From assembly GCA_947095535.1 (NCBI GenBank), contig CAMUPU010000001.1, positions 1,662,441 through 1,726,440 of the forward strand: 64,000 nt of DNA, in the 5' to 3' direction. The first letter of the stretch is position 1, and each line of letters begins with the position of its first letter. The translations under genes were made by a program, and so were the position numbers. The notes beneath the pieces are model-generated. The model worked only from the letters and a program-made list of their open reading frames with translations, did not search any database and was not told the origin of the DNA. The DNA comes from Poecilobothrus nobilitatus. Taxonomy: Eukaryota > Arthropoda > Insecta > Diptera > Dolichopodidae. This document shows positions 45,111 through 57,260 of the stretch, one piece after another.

Positions 45111-47056
45111 TAAGTATTTGTATGCGGTCGGTAAAAATTTACATTATTTTTTTCATTACAACTAAACATTGTTTTTTTTCCTTTTCCAGTGGGTTGCATA
45201 GACAACAAATGAATACAAAAATGAGGTTATAACTTAAATCTAGATTATTAATAGAATAGCACTGCTTTAGGATATATTACTTATATCCTTATATTACAAA
45301 AAACATGTTAGTAAAAATGAAAATTCTTTCAAAATACTTCTTACTATTATTCAAAAAAAATAAATTGAATGTTATATCAATTATTCAACTGTGCTTTTAA
45401 TTATAATACATGCATTTTGTTCACGTAATTATGTATCTCATATTATGTAATTAATTGTTTTCAAAAGAGCTATATAAAAGTACAATGCGCTAAATTAACA
45501 TTTAAATATATTATATGTACATATATACATACGTATGTACATAGTTAAAATGTAAATATAATAAAAAATACTTATTTAAAACATAAAAACAAAAATTTAA
45601 TATCTGATACAATCAGAAAATTTTCGAACAAAGAAAAAAGAGAATAAACAAGACAAATGTTAAAATTATTGACTTTTTCTACTCTTTTTATATTTTTGTA
45701 CTGCACTATATTTCTCCTTTTCTTAAGGTTAAGTTCATTTTAATGCTTTTTTACAACAGTTTTGCAACAATTTTTATACTTAAATAAAAAATATGAAAAA
45801 TACAAGACAAAAAATAAAAGATGATAAAGCAAAAAAAATTTATTTAAAAAAAATGATTCACTGCGTACTATTTTTCAATTCTGTTTTTTATTTTTCTTAA
45901 TTTATTTTTATTATTTTATTTTATTTATACAAACTTTTACCATTTTACTATTACCATTTTATATAGATACAAACTTTCTTTCCTAAATTCTATTGTGGTA
46001 TTCGTAATTTCAATATTAGTGTATAATACAAATATACTAAACAAATTTTTATTCAAAATAATTATTAATTATTAGTTTCATTTTATAATTCATAAACTTA
46101 ATCAATATTATTTAATATTATTGCATCTTTTATTGTAATTTTTTGTTTTTTTCTGACTAATACGTTAATATATAGGTAATTTAAATATCTAAATTCTTTA
46201 GCAAAATAAAAAAATTATAATATTAAATCTAAATTATGATATATATATACATATATTTATTAAAAAGAACTCTTTATATCCAGCACAAGTTAATACCAAA
46301 TAAATATCGAGTATATCAGTGTATAATATACACTTATACACTTTACATACTATTCATGTAAAACATACAATAGCTTATTTATTCCGTAGTTCATTTACAT
46401 AGCAATATTTCTTAATAGTTTTGTTTTCTTATATATTATAACACATATGTATAATAACAAAGGAAATAGTTTTTCACCTGGTAATTGTAGTTGGAAAAAA
46501 GAAATAATGCAAGGAACAAAGAAATCTTTTAAAAATATTTTATATAATATTTTTCTTTTATTTTTCAGTTTTTATTATTCAAGTATATAAGATCACTTTG
46601 ATGTTCTTCAGTTCTTCTTATCGCCTTCCATCTTGTAAGAAAATAAAATAAAATTTCATCCGTTTTCCTCATTTTTGTCTTCAAATTAAAAAAATTGGAC
46701 AAATAAAAAAAAATTTTAAAAATATTTGTAACAAAAGAATTCACAGAAAATGAAAATTTAAAAAAGAATAACATAAAAATATAAAATAAACATACGAAAA
46801 TCAGTTTTTGTTTAATGTTAAAATTTTTGTGTATGGAATAAATTCACCTACTGTACATTAAAATGAAAAAATAAAAAATTATGTATTCGCAAAATCATGT
46901 TATTCATTTTTGCCGTAACTCGATAATAGAATTTATTTACAGATATCCTTTTTTAATTTTCTTTTAAAAGATTTTCCAAAAAAAAATATAAATTAAAATA
47001 ATATAATTATAATATTTAATAGAAAATTATCAATGTTTCAACATATCTTATAACAT
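45111..47056. other. AT-rich DNA, no gene seen
   Basis: Extremely AT-rich. The short open frames are Phe/Lys/Asn-rich artefacts of composition. Confidence 0.5.
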
Positions 47057-48256
47057 AACAAGTAAAAGTAACAGTAAGTCGATGCAACCGACTTATTTAT
47101 ACCCTACACCCCTACAAAAAATTTAAATTAAATTAAAAATCCATAAGTTATTTTAGTTAGGTATTTAATATAACTAAGCTAAAAAAATAAATGCTTTTAC
47201 AACCTTTGTACAAAATTTCAGATTTCTATCTTTATTAAATTCGAAAATATGCTTGTTAGGTCTTGGGAAGTGTGTGGAGGCACGCGGACCACCACCCCAA
47301 TTCATCTCAAATTTTAGAGACATCAACAGGGTAGAGCATTCTTATATCAAATTTCAAGTTTATATATTTATTAATTCCGAAGATATGCTTCTTTGGTCTT
47401 AGGAGTTGTGTGGCAGATACCCGAACAACCATTCTAATTCATCTTAAATTTCGGACAAATCAGGGATTCAGGAAACAACACCCTAGTACCAAACTTGAAG
47501 TTTCTATCTTTATTAATTTCGAAGATATGCTTGTTCGGTTTTGGGAGTTGTATGGGAGGTACCCGAATAGCTCCTCCAATTGATTTCAAATTTTGGACAA
47601 ATCAGGGATTCAGGAAACAACACCTTAGTACCAAATTTGAAGTTTCTATCTTTATTAATTTCGAATATATGCATGTTCGGTTTTGGGAGTTGTATGGGAG
47701 GTACCCGAACAGCTCCTCCAATTGATTTCAAATTTTGGATAAATCAGGGATTCAGGAAACAACACCTTAGTACCAAATTTGAAGTTTCTATCTTTATTAA
47801 TTTTGAATATATGCTTGTTCGGTTTTGGGATTTGTATGGGAGGTACCCGAACAACCACTCCAATTCATCTCAAATTTTAGGAATATCAGGGATTCAGAAA
47901 AACACACCTCCGTACAAAATTTTAAGTTTCTATCTTTATTAATTTCGAAGATATGCGTATTCGGTTTTGGGAGTTGTATGGGAGGTACTCGAACGCATTG
48001 TCCGATTTCGCCCATTTACAATCCCCGCCTTACCTTAGTCATTGTTAACCTACAGTATAAATTTCATCAAGATAGCATCATTATTTTTTGAGTTATCGTG
48101 CGTACGGACGGACGGACGGACGGACATCGCTAAATCGACTCAGGCGGTGATCCTGATTCAGAATACATATACATGTCTATACCTAACTCGCTTCCTTTTG
48201 GTGGTTACAAACACCATACCAAAGTTAATATACCCTATACTTAATGTGTAGGGTAT
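47057..48256 (-). mobile_element. DINE-1-like element, family 1, copy 3
   Basis: The terminal hairpin (around 47076-47094) is followed by six ~140-bp internal units (TTCTATCTTTATTAATTTCG, GGTTTTGGGAGTTGTATGGG). Then come the GGACGGACGGACGG core near 48105-48125 and the closing near-palindrome (48230-48256). It is much closer to the 14401 copy in its internal units than to the 27630 copy. Confidence 0.75.
47220..48000. repeat. ~140-bp tandem array, about 6 units
   Basis: Units are anchored by TTCTATCTTTATTAA at about 47225, 47362, 47500, 47640, 47780 and 47922. The reverse complement matches the internal units at 14640-15290. Confidence 0.88.
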
Positions 48257-49114
48257 AATAAAAGACAATCTCCTGCTGCTGCTATTCAGGTGCCCTTTTT
48301 TTAAATTTTAGAGTACACATAATCACAATATTTCTATTATCACAAAGATTATCTATTACAATAAGATGGGCCACTCTCGCCACGTGACCAAAAATTTCTT
48401 TGCTACTCGAAAAAATGAAAAACAACAAAATTGAAAGAAATAGACGGTAATAAGATTTTATCATGTGAAAAGAGGACAAAAAACTGATATGAAACGATTT
48501 GGGATATGAAATCTCACTATACAGCAAAGTGTGTCGAAAGTGTAAAACGCAAAATAAATTTAAATAAATTTTTTTGTTTCAGAATATTTAATCCAAAATT
48601 TTAAAAACGATTTACTGAAACAAATAATTTGAAGCTGTAAAGCAAAGTATGTATAAGTAATCAAAATAGGATTTTAAAATATATTATATTTATTTTTTGC
48701 AAATGTTAAACACTTAACATTTTATGTCTTATATTAAATTCTTTAACATTTTTATTAAAGTTTTTTATTTAATTATGAATTCTGACTCTAATACACTCTT
48801 TTCACTTCAAATTGTTCCTTTTTAACATTATATTTATCTTTTTTCAAAATCATTCAAAATCAATTTCATCTTTTTTTAAAATCAAATTCGTCAAATTCGT
48901 CAAAATTTAGAAATTTACTTTTTTTTTATTTAAAAAAGCTTAAAAAAAGAATTTGATTTTAAAAACAGGCAAAATTGATTTTGAAAATTGGGACGAATTT
49001 GATTTTGAAAAAAGAGAAATATATGTACATATATATGTATATATATATCTATTGGGAGAAATTTTATAGTCGTTTGTGAAATCAGATTTGCCCCTTTTTC
49101 CATAATATGTTTAT
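48257..49114. other. AT-rich DNA with imperfect hairpin
   Basis: No gene. An imperfect inverted repeat with ~60-base arms lies at about 48836-48892 and 48950-49016. It is built on AAAATCAATTT/AAATTGATTTT words and its loop is ~55 bases. Confidence 0.5.
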
Positions 49115-49708
49115 ATTTTATTTATTTATTTATTTACCTTATATGGTAACTAATTAAATTAGTTATCACATGTTGTTTACAACTAGCACTAGAAGGTAAA
49201 TGCCTTCGGCTATTTTATAACAATTAAGTTTTTGTTTCATTTACATTACATATTATACATTATATTACATATTATATTATATATTATACTACATTTATAT
49301 TGCATTACATAACTTTTTGTTTTTTTTTGGCGCATTAACGTAAAAAGATTGGCGTAAAAAGAAGTTAAATAAAATTATATTAAGCAATTTTTAAGATATT
49401 TATAAATAACGTTTTTAAATTTGTGGAACAGCATTTTGTTTTTTTTTTTCAGATTTTATTAAAAATATTGATTTTTTTTTGAAAATTTACAAAGCTTGTG
49501 ACGTTTTGAGCCGTGACCTCTGAAAGTAGCACGTGTTTTTTGTTGAATTCTTATAGCATCAATGGTTGGACACTCCCTAATTATATGTTTGTTGGTTAAA
49601 GTTTGTGTATTGCAAAAGCAGCAAGTAGGAGGTGATTCTTTTTTGAAGAGATGTTCGTGCGAGTGTGAAGTGTGACCAATTCTAAATCTTGTATACATAA
49701 TTAATTCC
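49115..49708 (-). mobile_element. LINE 3' fragment (I/Jockey-like)
   Basis: Minus-strand 3' end: the ORF2 C-terminus (49459-49698), then a 3'UTR (TAGCCGAAGGCATTTACCTTC) and an (ATAA)n tail at 49115-49140. Heavily 5'-truncated. It differs from the other LINE families here. Confidence 0.75.
49459..49698 (-). pseudogene. LINE ORF2 C-terminal zinc-finger tail
   Basis: A 79-codon frame opens with YTRFRIGHTSHSHEHLF and continues CCFCNTQTLTNKHIIREC, a C-x2-C-x8-H-x4-C finger typical of the tail after the RNase H of I- and Jockey-related LINEs. The catalytic domains are absent, so this is only the truncated 3' part of ORF2. Confidence 0.8.
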
Positions 49709-49722
49709 TTCCTGTTTACATT

Positions 49723-49920
49723 TGTCGGGAAGGTGGTGTTGTATACATGAAAGTAACACTCGCTTATTCTAAAAATGATATTTTGTTATACATTAACATA
49801 TTGTCAATTCATATTGTAAATTGTTATGCATATGATATATTTATAAGTTTTTTAGTCTTGTAAGACCAACACATGAATAAAGTTGATTAAAAATTTTAAT
49901 ATACATCGAGGACTTATTAC
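49723..49920 (+). repeat. 5' LTR of second Gypsy-type element
   Basis: Begins TGTCGGGAAGGTGG and ends near CGAGGACTTATTAC, with AATAAA at about 49874. It is directly followed by a primer-binding site. The partner 3' LTR is not in the window. Boundaries are inferred from the TG start and PBS position. Confidence 0.65.
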
Positions 49921-49933
49921 TGGCGACGAGGAA
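49921..49933 (+). other. Primer-binding site (TGGCGACGAGG)
   Basis: TGGCGACGAGGAA lies directly after the LTR. TGGCGACGAGGAT is the usual PBS of many insect Gypsy elements. Confidence 0.7.
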
Positions 49934-50066
49934 AAAGAAATAAAAAAAACTGTAAAAAATTTTTTTTTTCAAATTGAAATATATATATATATACGTGTTG
50001 CTAGCACATGGTTTCAAAATGTTGGCGGCTGAAAAACTAACAATTCAAAGTTCTTAGGAACAATTT

Positions 50067-50639
50067 GTGATAGGAGAGGATTTCGAACAGTACTGTGAAA
50101 GGCTGGAACACATTTTTATTTTAAATAATACCGAAGATACAAAAACAAGTTCCTTATTAATATCATTTGGTGGAGCTGAATTATATAAAATTTTGAAATC
50201 TTTAATAGCACCCAAATATGTTAAAGATTTTACGTATACGCAAATTATAAAATTATTAACCAGTTATTTCAAACCAAAAATAAAGACAAGAGCTGAAAGG
50301 CATAAATTCATTAGCAAAGTTTTTCGAGCAGAGGAAAACATATACGATTTCATTGTCGCATTAAAAACATTGGTTGAAAAATGTGAATTTGATGACAACT
50401 TGGATCAAGCTCTTTCTGTTTATTAGACCAGCCTTTAACAAAAACATTTGAAGAAATTTGTCAAACATCCTTAACGATGGCGCTTACAGCAAAAGAATGC
50501 AAGATCTGCAATCATCATTTACAAGTCATAATAGCTTCCAACAAAATTGGATTGGTGAAATTAACAATTTTAATTATAAAAGGTCAAGACCAAAATCAGT
50601 TTCTAATGCAAACCGAAATTTTTTTATTTCTAAATTATA

Positions 50640-50640
<1 letters not shown>
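50067..50640 (+). pseudogene. Gypsy-type gag, truncated by R1 insertion
   Basis: Retrotransposon gag matrix/capsid-like protein: FEQYCERLEHIFILNN, then LTSYFKPKIKTRAERHKF and IYDFIVALKTLVEKCEF. This is the order seen in Gypsy gags with a PBS of this kind. A stop follows at 50424-50426. A second frame (50458-50640) continues with a Ser/Asn-rich stretch. It then runs into a TTA microsatellite and a GC-rich R1-clade element. Any nucleocapsid zinc knuckle and pol are absent or displaced beyond the window. Confidence 0.8.

Positions 50641-50672
<32 letters not shown>
50641..50672. repeat. (TTA)n microsatellite at R1 5' junction
   Basis: About ten TTA triplets immediately before the GGGGGGCAAAATTTGG start of the R1-clade element. 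They separate it from the gag fragment. Confidence 0.9.
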
Positions 50673-50673
<1 letters not shown>

Positions 50674-51177
50674 GGGGGGCAAAATTTGGTACCGGCCCTA
50701 GCCCGGAGGTATACCCAACATACAGCTCTGCCAAGAAATCCAAATCTCACCTTCTCGAAGGCAGGTAACATAGTTATCTGCCGGGTGCCCTCTGATAATC
50801 TACTTTTGTAGAGCTGACGAGATTGGGTGCATGCGATTGCCTGGCACAATAACCAGGACCCCCGGCTGGGATAGGATGAGCGGGTAATGAACGTCGTGTT
50901 TAGACGTGATAGACGTATTTACCGTGTCGCGGCGGTATGTTGCGATCTCGGGCAAAAAATTCAAGCACGCCTGTACTCACAATGAGCGGTGACTTGGTTG
51001 GCGTCTGTACTTCATAATTGGGCGGCTGAAGTATTAGTACGGAGGGGAGTTGCTTCGCGAAATCAAAAACAAGGACCAGTTTTTCAAAAAATGGCAATAT
51101 GGACAAAACAAATATACCCCAGGTGGTAATTCAGTTATGCTGGGTGACTGAATACTCCCTCTAAGGAGGCCGATCTC

Positions 51178-51990
51178 ATGGATTCTGGGGAAAATCATTT
51201 ATTGCTATATACATTGGAGAATCATCAGTAACAAGGAACATCGAGGGACAACAGAAATCAACGAGTTCAACAACAGGGAGCAACAGAGCAGAGAACACCA
51301 ATAACAGACAACACGCCTGGTAAAAAGGAGTCGGCGAGTAGCCAAAGGACTCGGAAAAAGAGCGAAAGCACTGGTAAAAAGGAGGCAAAAAAGGGAAAAA
51401 AGATAGCAAGACCAAAGGTGAAGCTATTATAAACAAACCAGGGGAAGGGAAAACGTATGCCGAAATCTTGAAGAATATAAAGGGAGGCTTCGATCCGGCT
51501 AGCAAAGGATCTGCAGACAACGGTGAATTTAGTGAAGAACTGAAAAAGGTCTTGGGAGAAATGGCTGTGGTTAAAAGTTTAACGCCCAAAACAAGGCTCG
51601 AGATCCGGAACCTTGATAGCCTAACAACCCCTGAAGAAGTGCGAGGCGCTTTAGACAGATATCTGAAGAAAAAAGTGTAATGCAGACTGTCGCTTTCAAA
51701 ACCTAACAGGAGAGAGTAATTCTTAGGCGTAGTGGAGATGGAGGAGAAAGACGCTCAAGACATATTAAAAGCGGGTAAAATTACAGTGGGATTAATAAAA
51801 TGCAGGATCAGACTAAGAGCGGAAGTTCCAAGGTGTTATAGATGTCTAAAGTTCGGTCATATAAAAAGTAGATGCAAGGACATTGATCGGAAAGATTTGT
51901 GCTATAAGTGCGGACAAAAAGGGCATATCGTGAAAAATTGTGTACAGGTCCCAAAATGTGTGCTTTGCGAAGAGAAGAAAGTGCAGCTAT
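51178..51990 (+). pseudogene. R1-clade ORF1 (gag-like, zinc knuckles)
   Basis: ATG at 51178 opens MDSGENHLLLYTLEN, with a stop soon after. Downstream pieces: a basic Lys/Ser-rich region, KTYAEILKNIKGGFDPASKG, then VLGEMAVVKSLTPKTRLEIR and LDSLTTPEEVRGAL (51468-51680). The zinc-knuckle region is at 51800-51990: CYRCLKFGHIKSRC and CYKCGQKGHIVKNC, followed by a third partial CVLCEEKK. The protein would bind element RNA. The same LEIR-DxL-TTPEEV segment is seen in the second R1 element (VEIRDIDDLTTSEEV), confirming relationship at the clade level. The frame is broken at least three times. Confidence 0.82.
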
Positions 51991-52119
51991 TGACCATGTC
52001 TCGGGTTCGGGTACGTGTAAGTTCTTCCGTGAGGCACTTGAGAAGGTCAAAAGGCGTTTTAATTACTAGCTTTACTCAAGGAAATATGCATAGGAGTGTG
52101 GTGGCAGACGATCTCTTAA

Positions 52120-52800
52120 CTCAAAATGGTCAGGAGAGAAAGACCGACGTAGTAATAATAAGTGAACAGTATAGTAAAAGAGACACCCCTAACTGGTTTT
52201 CTGTTGCAACAAATACGGCGGCGATCTAAGCCCAAACAAAATTTAATGCCATGGCAACGGTGAAAGTTTTGTTTGGATCAAAAGCTGCAGGCTCACAATT
52301 ATTAGGTGCTACTTCACACCAAACCAAACAACGCAGAATACAATCAATACAAAATCATCAATACAAACCAAAAAATACAAAATAAAAATGGAAAAACTAA
52401 AAGACGTAATAGTGGAAATAAAGGGGAACATAGTAGTGACTGGAGATTTCAATGCTTAAGCCGTAGAATGGGAAGAGCCACATACCAACAGCAGAGGGAA
52501 GCAAATAATGGACATGGCAGCCAGACAAAATCTGATAGTCTTAAATACAGGGGCAACATCTACATTTCAACGCCCAACGGGATACAAAGAAACAATAGCA
52601 GATATAACACTAGCATTAGTTGACCTCCTGAATGGCATGCGGAAATGGGAAGTACTCGAGGACTACACTGGTAGCGATCACCAATACATATCATTCGAGT
52701 TACATGCTGCTCCGATAGAGAGATTGAGAAGTCGAGACCTAAATGTTAGATGGAATGTGGAAAAATTTGATCGCAATAAAATGAGGTCGACTTTGAGTAA
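52120..52800 (+). pseudogene. R1-clade ORF2 endonuclease remnant
   Basis: APE-type endonuclease fragments. TDVVIISEQYSKRD comes first, followed by NTAAI with a stop where Trp is usual. Next is NIVVTGDFNA (near 52425-52455; a stop follows), then RKQIMDMAARQNLIVLNTG and DYTGSDHQYISFEL (52640-52700). The Asp/His residues of the GSDHQ-type active site are present. The region between the first and second motifs is shortened. The intact domain would nick the target DNA. Confidence 0.78.
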
Positions 52801-54690
52801 TAGCCGATAGTAATAGTAATAGAATAAGGCAGTTCTCGCAAAATTTAGAGGGTCGAGCAAAAGCAGAAGCGGTGGTTAACTCAGTAATGAACAACATTGC
52901 ACGGGCCTGCAAAGTATCTATGCCACGGAAAAAATGGAGAGAAAACAAGCGTCCTGTATACTGGTGGACGGATGAAATAGCAGAAATAAGGAGGAAATGC
53001 TTGCACCAACGTCGGGTGGCACAACGGATCAGAAACAGACCAGAGGCGGCGATTGCATCGATGGAGCACAAGATAGTCAGAAAACAACTCCGAATTGCCA
53101 TAAAGAAAAGCAAAATCAAAAAATGGAGAGAATTATGCGAAGAGGTGAATATCGAGCCGTGGGGTTTGGTGTACAAGATTACAATGAAGAAATTCAAACT
53201 CCAGCAGCCGATAGTGCAATGACAGCAGAAAAAATGGAATTAATTCTAGATGCGCTTTTTCCCACACATCCAATAAGAAACGAGATATATTCAGGGTATA
53301 TAAATGAGGATTCTGGTATTTCCTATTTTCATTTTTATTATATTATGTATTTCTATCTAGAAGCAGCTGCTAGGTCTCTGAGGAACAAGAAAGCACCTGT
53401 ACCCGACGGAATTCCTAACGAAGCCTTAAAAGCAGCAGTCAATGTTTGCCCGGAGATAATGCTAAACATGTACAATACCTGTTTAAAAGAAGGCGTTTTT
53501 TGCAAGAGATGGAAGGAGGCAAAACTAGTATTGATAGACAAGGGTAAAGGAGAACGTTTTACGGCTTCATCTTACAGACCACTATGTATGCTTGACACAG
53601 CTGGGAAGCTTCTCGAGAAATTATTAAAAGGTCGATTGTGTATGGCCATAAGAGCTGCAGGTGATCTGGCAGAAAAGCAGTTTGGATTTAGGCCGGGGAA
53701 ATTAACGCTAAATGCTACTCAAATGGTGACCAAAATTACAGAAGAATGTCGAAAGGGGAAACCACTATTCCAGTAAAATGGTTTTTCTTATAACACTGGA
53801 TGTTAAGAATGCTTTTAAGTCAGCGAGGTGGAATGATATGATAGAGGCATTGCAAAATGTATTCCACATACCCACTTACCTGCAAAGAATCTTAGAAGAT
53901 TATCTTAATGAACGAAGCTTAGTACACAACACAAAGCGGCACCAGAAGGAAATAAATCACCGAAGGCTGCCCAATGGTCTATCTTAAGACCAAACTCGTG
54001 GAACGTCGTTTATGATGGATTACTTCGAATAGCGATGCCGGAAGGAACTCTTCTAGTGAGCTATGCAGATGATGTGGCAGCAGTCATCATAGTACGGAGC
54101 GTGGAAGACGCATAGATCAAACCGAACCAAGTCATGAGAAGAGTGTGCAATTGGATGCAACTTCATGGGTTGGAATTAGCAGCAGAAAAAACAGAAATTG
54201 TCATCCTAACAAGGAAATGGATGGATTCCAACAATAATTACAACGCAAGCTGGTACCCAAACAATAGAGACAAAAGAATCCGCTAAGTACCTGGGGATCA
54301 TGTTGGACTCAAAACTCACGTTCTGGAAACAAATAAAACAAGCGGCAGATAAGGCAGCGAGGATTACAAATAAAATTAGTATGCTTACGGCGAATATTGG
54401 CGGGCCTCAACCAAAGAAAAAGGGTTTGATCATGACAGTGGCGCAATCCATATTACTGTACTGTGCTGAGATCTGGGCAGGCGCTCTTAAGAAAGAATAC
54501 TGCAGGAAGCGACTAACAACGGTACAACGGAGAGAAGCTCTTCGCGTCGCCTGCTCCTATCGAACGGTGTCGCATACGGCGGTAACAGTTATCGCGAACG
54601 TGATCCCGATTGATCTGCTGGTGCGTGAGCGGAACAGCATTTTCAAAAAACGATTCGAGCGTGTGAATGAATCAGACGTATTTTATTGTA
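52800..54690 (+). pseudogene. R1-clade ORF2 reverse transcriptase remnant
   Basis: The upstream part has RPVYWWTDEIAEIRRKC (52950-53000). The RT proper includes RNKKAPVPDGIPNEALK, YRPLCMLDTAGKLLEKLL and KQFGFRPGKLT (53380-53700). The frame then changes to TLDVKNAFKSARW (53790-53830). The catalytic box YADD is at 54062-54073. Later KYLGIMLDSKLTFWKQI and VLYGAEIWAG-like blocks run to about 54640. An AT-rich ~45-base insertion splits the segment at about 53315-53360. The DVKNAFKSARW style is diagnostic of the R1/LOA groups. No RNase H domain was recognised, favouring R1. Confidence 0.85.
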
Positions 54691-54857
54691 CGGTTAAAAA
54701 TACTAAAAATACGAATAATTAGTTGAATTCTATCATAAATATAGTGTACACAAATGCTTCAATACATTTTATCTGGGAAGATTGTATCCAATATATCAAG
54801 AATGTGGACTTAATTGCACAAAATATGGAAAGGTAAACACTAAAAAACAATGAATAT

Positions 54858-55727
54858 TTGAAAGAATATAAAGAAGATTTCGAAGCAGCTATAGAAAAAA
54901 ATGAAAATGAGGTGAACAATTTACTTACGGCAATGGAGTCAAGTTATAGAAAGCGACTTGAAGAAATCAGTTCAATGCAAAGAAAGAAATTGGAAAAAAT
55001 GGTACAAATTACTGAGGTATTTAAATCAAAACAAACAAAAAAAGATTTAAATACTAAGGTTGACCCAAAAAATTTAAAAATAAAAAATATAGAAAATAGA
55101 AGGAATGGAGTAGTTGTGATTGAAACCGAAACTAAAGAAGAGAGGGAAAAAATTAAAGTTGAGTTAGAGGAAAATTTGAAAGAAAGGTATGATATTAAAA
55201 TACCGAAAGAGATTAAGCCAAGATTTGAAATAGTGCATATGAATAATAAAATTAACGAAGTGGAAATAATAGAGAAACTTAGGAAACAAAATTCATTTAT
55301 GGAATTAAGCGAACTGAAGATTATTAAAATAAATACTATAAGGAAATATAATAAAGAAATGTACAATGTGATTGTTGAGGTAGACAAGGAATCTTTCCTC
55401 AAAATACTGGCAACGGAAAAATTGTGCGTAGGATGGGAAAGATGTAAAGTGTTTAATGCCATAAATGTCACAAGGTGTTTCAAATGTAAGTGTTTCAACC
55501 ATATAGCGACTGAGTGTACAGATAATGAAAAGTGTCTTAAGTGCCATCAGCAACATAAAACGAGTGAATGTAAGAAGGAAAAAATAAATAAATGTATTAA
55601 TTGTATAAAAGATAATCAGAAATTTAATTTAGGTTTAGATATTAACCACAAAACTTTGCGTAGACTATGTCCTGTATATCAAAATAAAATAAGTTTAAAA
55701 AAAGAACAATTATTTACTAGCAACTAA
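54858..55727 (+). CDS. Nested LINE ORF1, zinc-knuckle gag-like protein
   Basis: An intact 289-codon frame starting at ATG 54858 (upstream in-frame codons could extend it slightly). The N-terminal ~120 residues are highly charged and coiled-coil-like (EKNENEVNNLLTAMESS and EEIKVELEENL-like heptads). A middle domain includes INTIRKYNKEMYNVIVEV. From about residue 210 come zinc knuckles CFKCKCFNHIATEC and CLKCHQQHKTSEC, then CINC-(x)n-HKTLRRLCPVYQ, the usual end of such ORF1 proteins. It would coat element RNA. It is the longest undamaged LINE ORF in the window. Confidence 0.85.
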   Translation: MKEYKEDFEAAIEKNENEVNNLLTAMESSYRKRLEEISSMQRKKLEKMVQITEVFKSKQTKKDLNTKVDPKNLKIKNIENRRNGVVVIETETKEEREKIKVELEENLKERYDIKIPKEIKPRFEIVHMNNKINEVEIIEKLRKQNSFMELSELKIIKINTIRKYNKEMYNVIVEVDKESFLKILATEKLCVGWERCKVFNAINVTRCFKCKCFNHIATECTDNEKCLKCHQQHKTSECKKEKINKCINCIKDNQKFNLGLDINHKTLRRLCPVYQNKISLKKEQLFTSN

Positions 55728-55739
55728 AGTACATAAAAG

Positions 55740-56450
55740 TGGATGACCTTATGTCAAATAAATATGTATATAGTGTTTCAATTTTGATAAAAAAATGTTA
55801 ATAAAAGTCATGATATTAATAAATTTAATAATGGTAATGTAATAATGGTTATATTAATGATAAAAATAATAATTCAAACAGTTATAGCACTGCAATTAGT
55901 CATAATAATAATTTAGATGACACAAAAAATAAGGTGTCTAATTACAATAATAATAATAATAATATTAATATTAATAGTTATATATAATAGTTATAATAAT
56001 GCTAGTTTGATAGATATTAATGAAGAAATCAATAATGATCCAACTAGTGTTATAAATGAAAATAAGAACTCTAAAATATGTAATACAAAGCATAAAAAAA
56101 GCCACTTACTTCCTACTTATATTCCTAAATTTTGGTCAAAAACAAATAGAATTTTAATGAATGATAAAGTTAGTAATAATAATAAAAATAAAAGCATTAT
56201 ATTAAAATTAAATTATAACAAGAATAATAATGTTAGGAATAATAGTAATAAAACCATTAACTGTAGGAATGAATCTTGTAATAAGAGAGATGAAATTAAT
56301 AATAGTAATAATAATAATTATAATAGTAATGTTAAAAATAATGGTAATAACAATGTTAGTAAAAATAAAATAGATGAAATTAATAATAGTAAAAAAATAG
56401 TCAAGAAAACGTTAGCAATAGAGACAATTCGAATGTAACAAAGGTGCTTG
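55740..56450 (+). other. Asn-rich, AAT-expanded spacer before endonuclease
   Basis: An open frame of 173 codons (55917-56438) is made largely of Asn, Lys, Ile and Ser, reflecting AAT/AAC/AGT triplet expansion. It lies where ORF2 of related elements would begin. It may be a slippage-expanded linker or simply non-coding; no domain is recognisable. Confidence 0.55.
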
Positions 56451-56699
56451 TAAGGTGAATGTAACAAATATTACAACTGGAACAAAGGAGAAACACTATA
56501 TCCGCAAAACGAAAAAGTGGAAAATGTTTCATATAATAGCAGTTCACAGGTTGTAAATAAAAATTTTTTAAATCCAATGGTTCCTCCAATAGTTAAACTT
56601 ACTAAAAGAGCGGTTGAAAATGGTGACAGTATATATATATTATCAAGATTGCGAGATTATAGAATATTTAATAATGTAAGATTATATTATATAAAACAA

Positions 56700-57240
56700 T
56701 TGATATTGTAATCCTTACAGAAGTATGGATATACAGCAATGAAATCATGACTTATAATATTCCAAATTATAAGGCAGTTTTCAATTGCAGAGATGAAAAC
56801 CGAGGCGGGGGAACGGTCGGCTTTATAAAAGATAATATAAGCTTTACTGAAGTATTAAAAGATGAAAATTATAATTTGAATGTAATCGAAATTCTAAATG
56901 CTCAACTTAACCTAAGAATTGGTGCATTTTACAAGGCCCCAGCGGAAAATAGCAACATATTTATAGATTATTTGCAAAATAAACTAAGGAATAAAGGTAA
57001 CTACATATTCTTTGCTGATACCAATTTAAATCTGTTGTTCTAACTCTAATGTAGTGATTAAGTATAGAGATATGATAGCCACATCTGGTTATAGTATAGT
57101 AAATACAACACAAAGTACCAGAAACACAGTTCACTCCAATACCTTAATTGATCACATTATAACAAACTTTACCGATAAATATAATATTACTTTTTCAATA
57201 GAAAATAAGAATCTATCTGATCACCAATTGGCAATATGAT
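56700..57240 (+). pseudogene. Nested LINE ORF2 endonuclease remnant
   Basis: Two adjacent frames. The first gives NRGGGTVGFIKDNI, LRIGAFYKAP and YIFFADTNLNLLF (56747-57043). The second gives NTLIDHIITNF and NLSDHQLAI (57054-57239). These are the GGG, GDFN-like, LIDH and SDH landmarks of APE-type LINE endonucleases. In the GDFN-like motif the residues read A-D-T-N. A frameshift lies near 57043-57054. Confidence 0.78.
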
Positions 57241-57260
57241 CACTAAAAACGGTTAGGATT

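Noticed and set aside
46565..46774. 69-codon Phe-rich frame as a membrane protein
   Set aside because: Composition is what AT-rich DNA gives by chance; no start context or homologous motif.
54690..54857. Target-site duplication of the nested LINE
   Set aside because: I compared both junctions and could not find a convincing duplicated string next to the A-rich tail.
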